Source: CAZOIA01 sp964579675 (lineage in GTDB: Bacteria > Planctomycetota > Phycisphaerae > UBA1845 > PWPN01). Taken from it: a stretch of DNA of 6,266 bases. The DNA is taken from contig CAZOIA010000274.1 of NCBI GenBank assembly GCA_964579675.1, forward strand, positions 1 to 6,266. The letters run 5' to 3'. This document shows, piece by piece, positions 1 through 5,099 of the stretch (within the stretch, counting starts at the first letter, position 1; every line of letters starts with the position of its first letter). Below the pieces are notes generated by a model. It ran no database searches and was not told where the DNA came from. It saw only the letters and a list, made by a program, of their open reading frames with translations. The position numbers and the translations under genes are program-made.

Positions 1-55
1 TTGTCGCCCAGGTCAGCCCTACGACGGCTACGACTAGATAAACGAACACGTGCAT
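1..55 (-). CDS. 5' fragment of a membrane or exported protein gene, cut by left edge
   Basis: An ATG at 55-53 on the minus strand opens a frame that stays open to the window edge (18 codons). It reads MHVFVYLVVAVVGLTWAT, an almost entirely hydrophobic start typical of a signal peptide or first membrane helix. A GAGGTG Shine-Dalgarno-like sequence lies just upstream (about 62-67), with about 6 bases between it and the ATG. The gene lies 170 bp downstream of the rpsT stop, on the same strand. The family cannot be told from so few residues. Seen: the start, ribosome binding site and hydrophobic run. Inferred: that the frame continues as a gene to the left. The chance that this is a fortuitous short frame is real. 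Confidence 0.45.
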   Translation of the reverse strand, partial: MHVFVYLVVAVVGLTWAT

Positions 56-92
56 GTCCACACCTCAACGCTTGATTGTTCTTTCTGAGGCG

Positions 93-118
93 GGTGTTTC
101 CTCGGATGGGGAAACTCC
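93..118. other. inverted repeat / hairpin between rpsT and the left-edge gene
   Basis: GTTTCC (96-101) and GGAAAC (110-115) form a six-base-pair stem around an eight-base loop. After one T/T mismatch, two more G-C pairs (93-94 with 117-118) extend it. No T-run follows on either strand, so it is not a standard intrinsic terminator. It could be an mRNA 3' end structure for rpsT or a structure in the leader of the left-edge gene. Confidence 0.3.
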
Positions 119-134
119 ACGCCGCGAAGGGGCA

Positions 135-153
135 CCGGGCTCACAGAGCCCGG
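135..153 (-). terminator. GC-rich perfect hairpin downstream of rpsT, possible terminator
   Basis: CCGGGCTC (135-142) and GAGCCCGG (146-153) are perfect inverted copies with a three-base loop. The hairpin lies 73-91 bp beyond the rpsT stop codon. A second GC-rich near-palindrome (173-191) and a tandem CGGAATA pair (156-169) lie between it and rpsT. No U-tract follows the stem on the minus strand, so intrinsic termination is uncertain; RNA 3' end protection or a dispersed palindromic element are alternatives. Confidence 0.35.
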
Positions 154-225
154 CTCGGAATACGGAATACAACCCACCGGGCCCGGCTGGGAGCCGCTGC
201 GCATGCTAGACACATACAAATGGCA

Positions 226-498
226 CTAGGCCTTGGCCGCCAGGGCATTGAGCTTGCGTTGGAGCCTGGCCCTGCGGCGGCGGGCGGTGTTCTTGGGGAT
301 GGTACCCTTGGCTGCGACTTGGTCGATCCGCTTGATCGCTGCCCGCAGCGCCTCGGACGCCTTGGGCCCGTCACCCTCGGCCAGTGCATCGTTGAAGGCC
401 CTGACGTCGGTCTTGATCAGCCTCTTGCGAGCCCGGTTGCGTGCCCGGCACCCGAGGTTCTGACGAATACGCTTCTTGGCGGATAGCGAATGAGCCAC
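226..498 (-). CDS. rpsT: 30S ribosomal protein S20 (bS20)
   Basis: This is a 90-residue, strongly basic protein with the family pattern: MAHSLSAKKRIRQN at the N-terminus, an arginine-rich RARNRARK stretch, then a second basic helix ending NTARRRRARLQRKLNALAAKA. bS20 binds 16S rRNA in the body of the 30S subunit and helps early assembly. Length matches the usual 85-95 residues. The start codon is GTG (498-496), preceded by AGGAG at 507-511 with eight bases between. The GTG follows the TAA of the upstream TPR gene with no gap, so the ribosome binding site is inside that gene. In E. coli rpsT also begins with a non-ATG codon (TTG) and is autoregulated at translation; a similar brake here is inference. 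Residue 17 is a cysteine in a position usually basic. Stop TAG at 226-228. Confidence 0.95.
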   Translation of the reverse strand: MAHSLSAKKRIRQNLGCRARNRARKRLIKTDVRAFNDALAEGDGPKASEALRAAIKRIDQVAAKGTIPKNTARRRRARLQRKLNALAAKA

Positions 499-1971
499 TT
501 ATGCATCTCCTGAGTCGGTCTGGCGCTTTCGTTCCTTGAGGGACTCGAGTCGTTTCCTCACATCTCCCTTACGGTAGTTGTAATCCCATTGTATGAGCTG
601 CCCGTATGCTTTCAAGGCGTCCTCGATCCGGCCGTCCTGCTCCATGGATAGTCCGAGCCAGTAGTGCAGCTCCTTTCCGAGTTCGTCATCCGGCATCTCG
701 TAGTTGTCGATAGCCTCGCGGAAGATGTCGCTCGCCTGGGCGAAGAAGCCTTTCTGGAAGAAGCAACGGCCGATGTACAGGTTGCAGAGGAACCGGGTCT
801 TCGGTTCACTCCGGGCCTCCTGGAGGATGGGGATCGCGTCGTCGTACCGCTTGGCCTTGAACAGCCGCACGCCATACTGATACCGGATCCGCATGTCCGT
901 GGGGTACTGCTTCACCCGGTCCTTGAAAACCGCCAGTTCGAAGCGCAGTTGCCCCTTGAACTGGGCTTTGGCGGCCTCCGGATCACCCGCAGCCAGGATC
1001 TCGCGGGTCTTGCGGGCGAGTTGTTTTATGTGGATTTCGTCGGCTCGCATCTTGAGGCGGTACTCGTCGGTCTCCTTGTACGCGCTCACCAGAATGCCGA
1101 TCGCTTTGGTCTCGTCCGGCTCCTGCTCTCGCCGACAGAGCAGGTCCACGTATGCGTTAATCGCGCTGCGGTCGGTGGGGTCGGCATCGTAGCGGGCTTT
1201 GGCCCGGGCGATCAAATCCTCCATGCGGTCGTCGGATTGGACAACCCGGTCGAGGTCATGGAGTTCGCGTTGGACTTCCTTGTCTTGGATCGAGTCCCTG
1301 AACGAATCCGCCGTTGAGTACTTGCCCTTGAGAATGGTCAGCTTACCCGCGACGTCGCGGAGGTCGGTTGAGACCTCGAGGTCGTTGGGTTTGAGGACCT
1401 GAAGGCGGGAGAGAGCCTGAACCGCACGTTCGAGAGCGGCGATGGCGAGGACGGGATCGGCTTGCTCATTCTGGTCGCCCAACTCTTCGTAGACCTCCCG
1501 CAGGAGCGAGAACCGGGCCGGGTTGGGCTTCTCCTCGCGAATCGCCGCATCGGCCAGGATCTCCCCGATCCACATCACCGTCGCCTCGTACCGTGCCTTG
1601 GCCGCGTTCTTGAACAGGGCCTCCATATAGCCGATGTGCCTCGGGTCCTTGGACAGGAGCATTTCGGCGTTGAGCATCGCCTTCTTGGGGTCCTTACCGG
1701 TGGTCTTGTGCTTCAAGCCGTCGCTGAACGAGACCTTCTTGGGCCCGCGGAACAAGGCAGCGGCCCGGCAGGACTTGTGGCCCTCTTCGACGGCCTCGGG
1801 CCATTGCTCCAGACCGTTGATGTACCATTCGATCGCGTAGTCGTAGTTCTTCTTCTCAACCAGGGTCTGGGCCTTCGCGAAGCATTCGCGGGCCCGGGCG
1901 AGATCAGCCGGCTCGAACACCGGCTTGGGGGGCGGGCCTTCGTTGCTGGGATTGGCAGGCTTCTTACTCAT
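499..1971 (-). CDS. cytoplasmic tetratricopeptide-repeat-like protein
   Basis: This is a 490-residue protein with no signal peptide and no membrane segment. After a proline-rich N-terminus (about residues 5-20), residues 23-74 form a TPR-like helical pair (alanine-rich, with NYDYAIEWYINGLEQWP). The middle (about 75-355) is helical and highly charged, with a K/R/E-rich, possibly coiled part near 299-355. Three clearer TPR units follow at about 359-389 (YQYGVRLFKAKRYDDAIPIL), 392-425 and 432-463, then a basic tail. TPR units usually mediate protein-protein contacts; the partner is unknown. I chose ATG 1971 (MSKKPANPS) because the region 21 codons upstream reads unlike the protein and has no ribosome binding site. 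ATG 1971 also lacks a clear Shine-Dalgarno, but overlaps the stop of a leader ORF. Its stop abuts the rpsT start, suggesting an operon and a possible link to ribosome or translation processes, which is inference. The family is not recognised beyond TPR. Confidence 0.85.
   Translation of the reverse strand: MSKKPANPSNEGPPPKPVFEPADLARARECFAKAQTLVEKKNYDYAIEWYINGLEQWPEAVEEGHKSCRAAALFRGPKKVSFSDGLKHKTTGKDPKKAMLNAEMLLSKDPRHIGYMEALFKNAAKARYEATVMWIGEILADAAIREEKPNPARFSLLREVYEELGDQNEQADPVLAIAALERAVQALSRLQVLKPNDLEVSTDLRDVAGKLTILKGKYSTADSFRDSIQDKEVQRELHDLDRVVQSDDRMEDLIARAKARYDADPTDRSAINAYVDLLCRREQEPDETKAIGILVSAYKETDEYRLKMRADEIHIKQLARKTREILAAGDPEAAKAQFKGQLRFELAVFKDRVKQYPTDMRIRYQYGVRLFKAKRYDDAIPILQEARSEPKTRFLCNLYIGRCFFQKGFFAQASDIFREAIDNYEMPDDELGKELHYWLGLSMEQDGRIEDALKAYGQLIQWDYNYRKGDVRKRLESLKERKRQTDSGDA
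507..511 (-). promoter_or_regulatory. ribosome binding site of rpsT, inside TPR gene
   Basis: AGGAG on the minus strand, eight bases before the GTG start of rpsT. It supports the GTG as the real start and lies within the last codons (Ser-Gly-Asp-Ala) of the upstream TPR gene. Ribosomes ending the TPR gene at TAA would sit directly over the rpsT start region, so coupling or reinitiation is plausible. Confidence 0.75.
588..615 (-). promoter_or_regulatory. candidate sigma-70 promoter for rpsT, inside TPR gene
   Basis: On the minus strand TTGAAA (610-615) and TACAAT (588-593) are separated by 16 bases; each box matches five of six consensus positions. Transcription would begin near 581 and give rpsT its own leader of about 80 nt, containing a 10-bp palindrome (542-551, GACTCGAGTC). 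The boxes lie in TPR gene codons. A separate promoter would let the ribosomal protein be expressed far above the TPR protein. It rests on consensus matching only. Confidence 0.5.
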
Positions 1972-2167
1972 GGGCGTCGTCAACTCGGTTGATCGTTCCG
2001 AGGCGACAGGCTTCCTCACACACGATGGCCGCATCGCTGAGGCACAGGCAGGCGCTCGGGGAGGGGCGGCAAGGCGGCCTGCGGAAGATCGCTCGCGTCA
2101 AGGGCGACCCGTGGCGCGTACTCAGGAAACTACACGTCGTTCCCGCACGTTGTGACAAAAGCGCCAC
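1964..2167 (-). CDS. candidate 67-aa leader ORF overlapping TPR gene start
   Basis: A GTG at 2167-2165 is preceded by AAGGA (2174-2178) with six bases between, just downstream of a candidate promoter. The frame encodes 67 residues, rich in Arg, Cys, Ser and Pro (begins MALLSQRAG, ends RVDDAHE), and ends TAA at 1964-1966. The end overlaps the TPR start as ATGAGTAA, an eight-base overlap. The TPR ATG has no good ribosome binding site of its own, so translation through this ORF could feed it. No domain or family is recognised, and composition does not look like a folded conserved protein. It may be a regulatory leader, or an open frame by chance in GC-rich DNA. Confidence 0.35.
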   Translation of the reverse strand: MALLSQRAGTTCSFLSTRHGSPLTRAIFRRPPCRPSPSACLCLSDAAIVCEEACRLGTINRVDDAHE

Positions 2168-2184
2168 TGGCTTTCCTTATCCGC

Positions 2185-2212
2185 ATCTTATCATGATCGC
2201 GGCGGGGGTCAA
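2185..2212 (-). promoter_or_regulatory. candidate promoter for the leader ORF-TPR-rpsT unit
   Basis: On the minus strand TTGACC (2207-2212) and TAAGAT (2185-2190) are separated by 16 bases. A TG one base before the -10 box makes it an extended -10 (TGATAAGAT). Predicted transcription start is near 2178, at the Shine-Dalgarno of the leader ORF, leaving an unusually short leader before the GTG at 2167. If the leader ORF is not real, the TPR gene has an untranslated leader of about 200 nt. Confidence 0.5.
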
Positions 2213-2216
2213 GTCG

Positions 2217-2235
2217 CCGGCGGTACGTCCGCCGG
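2217..2235. promoter_or_regulatory. inverted repeat between divergent promoters
   Basis: CCGGCGG (2217-2223) and CCGCCGG (2229-2235) are perfect inverted copies around TACGT. The element lies five bases upstream of the -35 of the leftward promoter and about 30 bp upstream of the -10 of the rightward def promoter. That position would suit an operator acting on both. A chance GC palindrome is a fair alternative. Confidence 0.3.
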
Positions 2236-2266
2236 GGCCCTGGAAGTGTGCTGGCGGCCAGAGGGG

Positions 2267-2275
2267 TGCTACAAT
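2267..2275 (+). promoter_or_regulatory. candidate extended -10 promoter for def
   Basis: TGCTACAAT carries a TACAAT -10 box (2270-2275, five of six consensus) with the TG of an extended -10. No good -35 box is found 16-18 bases upstream, which extended -10 promoters tolerate. Transcription would start near 2282, giving def a leader of about 115 nt. Confidence 0.45.
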
Positions 2276-2388
2276 AAACAGTGGAGCCATCCGAGCGGGT
2301 CGGTCAGCAGTTGAGAACGTGCTTGGCGGGCCTTGCTCAGCCCCGTCGCGTGGGATGCGGTGCGGTGCCGGACGCGACACCGATAGAC

Positions 2389-2395
2389 GAGGAGG
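2389..2395 (+). promoter_or_regulatory. ribosome binding site of def
   Basis: GAGGAGG lies just before the ATG at 2398. The match to the 16S rRNA 3' end is strong, but spacing to the ATG is only two bases. An in-frame GTG at 2407 (after Met-Asp-Thr) would be 11 bases away. Either start is possible; both give the same protein within three residues. Confidence 0.6.
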
Positions 2396-2397
2396 TC

Positions 2398-2931
2398 ATG
2401 GATACTGTGCCCGATACAATCGTCCGATATCCGGATCCCCGGTTGCGCCGCAAGTGCGGGCCGATCGACGCTTTCGACGAATCGCTCGCCGGCCTGGCCG
2501 AACGGATGCTGGAGTTGATGAAGCGCGAGCGGGGCGTCGGATTGGCTGGCCCGCAGGTCGGGTTCTGCCGCCGGATCTTCGTCTGCAATCCGACCGGTGA
2601 GCCGAGCGACGATCTCGTCTTCATCAATCCCGAACTGAGCGAGTTGACCGGGTCGGTTGAGGCGGAGGAGGGATGCCTGAGCCTGCCCGAGGTCCACGTC
2701 ATGATGCGCCGGGCCCGGCGGTGCAGGATCAAGGCGGTTGACGTTAAGGGTCAACCGATCGACAGGGAAGGCGAGGATCTGTTGGCACGCATCTGGCAGC
2801 ACGAGACCGCCCACCTGGACGGCGGACTCATCATCGACAATATGAGCGGCACCGACGAGATCGCCAACAAAAGACTACTCGCCCAGCTCGACGCCGACTA
2901 TCGCAAGGTCGGGAAGAAAGAGGCGAGGTAA
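2398..2931 (+). CDS. def: peptide deformylase
   Basis: A 177-residue cytoplasmic metalloenzyme that removes the formyl group from the N-terminal methionine of new proteins. All three family motifs are present: motif 1 GVGLAGPQVG (residues 46-55), motif 2 EGCLSLP (91-97, metal-ligand Cys93) and motif 3 QHETAHLDG (134-142) with metal ligands His135 and His139 and catalytic Glu136. Motif 3 has Ala where HEIDH/HEMDH-type enzymes usually carry Asp. The N-terminus (IVRYPDPRLRRKCGPID) fits the family start, and length is usual. The frame is open upstream to a GTG at 2281, but those 39 residues do not resemble the family and the strong GAGGAGG before 2398 argues for the shorter form. The gene is divergent from the TPR-rpsT unit and convergent with the phosphoesterase; no fmt gene follows it here, although def and fmt are neighbours in many bacteria. 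Confidence 0.95.
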   Translation: MDTVPDTIVRYPDPRLRRKCGPIDAFDESLAGLAERMLELMKRERGVGLAGPQVGFCRRIFVCNPTGEPSDDLVFINPELSELTGSVEAEEGCLSLPEVHVMMRRARRCRIKAVDVKGQPIDREGEDLLARIWQHETAHLDGGLIIDNMSGTDEIANKRLLAQLDADYRKVGKKEAR

Positions 2932-2965
2932 TCCCCGTTACGCAAAATCTAGGGTGCTCAATGGG

Positions 2966-2989
2966 CCGCGCGGGCTTCAAGCCCGCGGC
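2966..2989. terminator. strong hairpin between convergent genes, possible bidirectional terminator
   Basis: CGCGGGCTT (2969-2977) and AAGCCCGCG (2979-2987) pair perfectly around a single central base, in practice a three-base loop. An outer GCC/GGC can extend it with a bulge. It sits 35 bp past the def stop and about 30 bp past the phosphoesterase stop, where a shared terminator is expected. No T-run follows on either strand. The nine-base GCCCGCGGC arm recurs as a direct repeat at 3006-3014. Confidence 0.45.
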
Positions 2990-3017
2990 TTGCTGAGGCA
3001 TCGTTGCCCGCGGCGAT

Positions 3018-5021
3018 TCAGTTCGCACAGCCTGGATCGGCGGGTATGTTAGCCCCGGTCAGGCAGCGTTTGAAGATGCCGAAGTCGGTCAGGTCCACGA
3101 ACCCATCGCCGTTGAGGTCGGCATCGAGGCAATCCGGACCAGGCGGGGGAACCCCCGGCCCGAAGTAGCAGCGCTGAAGGTATCCGAAGTCTTCCAGGTC
3201 CACGTCGCTGTCGCCGTCGAAATCGGCCCCGACGGTCTCGACGGTAACGGTGACCGTAATCGTTTGGGGGCTGTTGAGCGCCTCTGCCGACCTTACCGTG
3301 ACGGTGGCGGTGTGATCGCCGGCCAACAGGCCGGCTACATCGTAGATGACGTCGATCGGGTCCGGTTCGCCGCTCGAGGAGCCGGACAGGGGCCAGACGC
3401 TCAGCCAACCGGCATTGACTTCGATCGCATAGTTGAGCGTACCCAAGCCGACGTTGGTCACGATGAAGACATCGCCGCCGGGCAGGTTGTTGCCGATCCA
3501 GACCGACCTTTCGATGGCAGTCGGGTTCAGCTTGAGCAAGGGCCCCAGCGGGGCGACGGCGGCTCCAAAACTGACGTTATCAATGTTGTTCATCGACCAT
3601 TCCCTGGCGGTGTCGTTGTAGAGGCGGACCCGAAAGGCCACGTATTGCAGGCCGGTCACGCCGGTGATCGAACCGACATCCGACAGTGGATAGAAGTTGA
3701 ACCGATCGTTTCCGGTGTAATTGCCGTTGATCGTGGCGACGGTGGTGTAGTTGTCACACTGGCTGGCGTTGGCGGGTGCCGAGCCGTCGTCGTTCCACCC
3801 GATCTCCCACACCTGGTGAACGTTGTCCGGAAACGGGACGGAGCCGCTCTGGCAGTACAGTTGCACGTGCGTGGAGAGTGACCACCAGACCTCCGTGCTG
3901 GTGGGGTTGAAGTCCGCGACCTCTATGATCTGGCCGAAGGTGAAGTCCATGTCCTGCCAGCAGGTGATCTTCCCGGCGAAGTGATCCCCGAACGGGGTCT
4001 GGGGTCCGTAGGGGTTGGAGTTACTGAGGGGTGGATTGTCGGGTCCCTTACCGTCGGCCCGGGTAATCTGCCAGCCGTCCAGCGATCCGCCGTTGTCCTC
4101 GAAGCTGGGGTTGACCACCTCCGGCGAGAACCAGGGGCCCAGGCCGGTGACCTCCTTGTCGATGATGACGTAGTCGTGCGGCTCGTACGTCCTCTGGTAC
4201 CACCTGTCCGTGTCCCAGTTGTAGGCGATACCCGTGAGCCGGGTATCCGTGACGTGAACCACCGAAAAGCCCGGGTTGTTATGGTCCACCTTGCAATCGG
4301 AGGTCACGAATTCATCGAAGCCTCGCCAGGTCTGCACGTTTGGATAGTGGTTGTGACCGACGCAGTGAAGAATCACGTTATAGCCTTCGATCGCGTTATA
4401 GAACCGGTCCCATTGCGCGTGTCCGGGCTCTTCACCCTCGTAGTGATTGAAGATGAGGATGGCCTGTTCTGTGGTGAGGGTGGGCATGTGTGCTTCGAGG
4501 TAGTCCAGAGCGGAGTTATTGAAGGCGTTGGTCCCGTCCGGTCCGCCGTCGAGCCCGATGAAGTGTAGGCCGTGGTAGTCGAAGCTGTACGAGCTCGCGC
4601 CGTGGCGGGCGGCGATGGCCGCCCGGATCTGCGTGACCCCCGGCTCATTCCACGAGTCGTGGTTGCCGGTGATCTCGTAAACGGGAATACCCCGCGGGAC
4701 GAACCACCGATTGATACACTGAATGAAATCGCCGTCCGATATGGCGTCGTCGTCTTCGTACTGGTGGTAGTATGAGTTCTCGGTGATGTCCCCGGGGTGG
4801 ATGATGAACTCGATCGGGCCGACGACGCCGCCAATTTCAGGCGGGTAGGCCGTACCCGGAAGGTTGATGATGTCCTGGGCGGCGTTGTCGCGAAAGCCGC
4901 CGCCTTCCCAGTACCCGAAGTGGGTGTCGGACCAGATGGCAAAGGTGAAATCGACCACCTCGGCCAGGCCCGGGGACGCCAATAAGCAGACCGCAATCAG
5001 GCTGGCTTTTGCACGGTTCAT
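3018..5021 (-). CDS. secreted calcineurin-like metallophosphoesterase with C-terminal dockerin
   Basis: A 667-residue exported protein. A signal peptide (MNRAKASLIAVCLLASPGLA, cleavage after about residue 20) is followed by a calcineurin-like phosphoesterase domain (about 24-290) with all metal-binding motifs: SDTH (31-34), GD (77-78), GNHD (119-122), NH (192-193) and GHNH (222-225), so it looks active. Residues about 303-486 form a beta-rich, carbohydrate-binding-like domain opening with VVNPSFED. Residues about 493-595 are BACON/Ig-like (TNVGLGTLNY, WLSV). Residues about 597-666 are a type I dockerin-like tag with two complete EF-hand loops (600-611, 635-646) and four Cys. The substrate is unknown: phosphomono- or diesters, possibly on glycans. 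Start 5021 was chosen because AGGGAG is eight bases upstream; ATG 5027 is only two away. It lies 78 bp downstream of a paralogue and converges with def. Confidence 0.88.
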   Translation of the reverse strand: MNRAKASLIAVCLLASPGLAEVVDFTFAIWSDTHFGYWEGGGFRDNAAQDIINLPGTAYPPEIGGVVGPIEFIIHPGDITENSYYHQYEDDDAISDGDFIQCINRWFVPRGIPVYEITGNHDSWNEPGVTQIRAAIAARHGASSYSFDYHGLHFIGLDGGPDGTNAFNNSALDYLEAHMPTLTTEQAILIFNHYEGEEPGHAQWDRFYNAIEGYNVILHCVGHNHYPNVQTWRGFDEFVTSDCKVDHNNPGFSVVHVTDTRLTGIAYNWDTDRWYQRTYEPHDYVIIDKEVTGLGPWFSPEVVNPSFEDNGGSLDGWQITRADGKGPDNPPLSNSNPYGPQTPFGDHFAGKITCWQDMDFTFGQIIEVADFNPTSTEVWWSLSTHVQLYCQSGSVPFPDNVHQVWEIGWNDDGSAPANASQCDNYTTVATINGNYTGNDRFNFYPLSDVGSITGVTGLQYVAFRVRLYNDTAREWSMNNIDNVSFGAAVAPLGPLLKLNPTAIERSVWIGNNLPGGDVFIVTNVGLGTLNYAIEVNAGWLSVWPLSGSSSGEPDPIDVIYDVAGLLAGDHTATVTVRSAEALNSPQTITVTVTVETVGADFDGDSDVDLEDFGYLQRCYFGPGVPPPGPDCLDADLNGDGFVDLTDFGIFKRCLTGANIPADPGCAN
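3043..3506 (-). repeat. 464-bp direct repeat, copy A (BACON-like plus dockerin module)
   Basis: By eye every base matches 5134-5597 at a constant offset of 2,091 bp, including synonymous positions. The block encodes the end of the linker, the BACON/Ig-like domain and most of the dockerin tag. A mismatch at 3042 and differences after it mark one edge. From 3507 onward the paralogues drop to roughly 80% identity but stay collinear, without net indel, to about 4135. Confidence 0.9.
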
Positions 5022-5029
5022 TGGCATTG

Positions 5030-5035
5030 CTCCCT
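5030..5035 (-). promoter_or_regulatory. ribosome binding site deciding the phosphoesterase start
   Basis: AGGGAG on the minus strand precedes two in-frame ATGs, at 5027 (two bases away) and 5021 (eight bases away). The normal spacing favours 5021, which also places Asn-Arg-Ala-Lys directly ahead of the hydrophobic signal-peptide core. Confidence 0.6.
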
Positions 5036-5042
5036 TGACCAG

Positions 5043-5068
5043 TGGCGTCCTGTATCCGAAAGACGCCA
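5043..5068. promoter_or_regulatory. inverted repeat upstream of the phosphoesterase gene
   Basis: TGGCGTC (5043-5049) and GACGCCA (5062-5068) are perfect inverted copies with a 12-base spacer. The element sits in the 78-bp gap between the tandem paralogues, 22-47 bases ahead of the ATG at 5021. It could be an operator, an attenuator or an intercistronic RNA hairpin. No convincing -35/-10 pair was found in the gap, so the downstream gene may depend on transcription from the paralogue upstream. Confidence 0.3.
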
Positions 5069-5099
5069 TCGCCTGCCGGGTGGGCGTGGGCAACCGGCG

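Noticed and set aside
34..219. 61-codon minus-strand ORF downstream of rpsT
   Set aside because: It has Pro/Ser-rich unstructured composition, spans both hairpins, and overlaps the better-supported left-edge start in another frame.
1..225. tRNA or other structured RNA gene next to rpsT
   Set aside because: No cloverleaf arms, no GGTTC-type T-loop and no acceptor pairing were found on either strand; only simple hairpins are present.
664..1317. 217-codon plus-strand open frame inside the TPR gene
   Set aside because: It lies antisense to a coherent helical-repeat protein, has no recognisable domain, and is explained by high GC content.
1972..2034. ATG at 2034 as the TPR protein start
   Set aside because: There is no ribosome binding site, and the extra 21 residues look unlike the rest. 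ATG 1971 coincides with the leader ORF stop and gives a typical MSKK start.
2281..2397. GTG start at 2281 giving a deformylase with 39 extra N-terminal residues
   Set aside because: The extra residues do not resemble the family, the candidate transcription start falls on or after this codon, and GAGGAGG directly precedes the ATG at 2398.
5022..5093. ATG at 5093 as the phosphoesterase start
   Set aside because: It would put 24 residues ahead of an otherwise standard signal peptide. The AGGGAG at 5030-5035 supports 5021.
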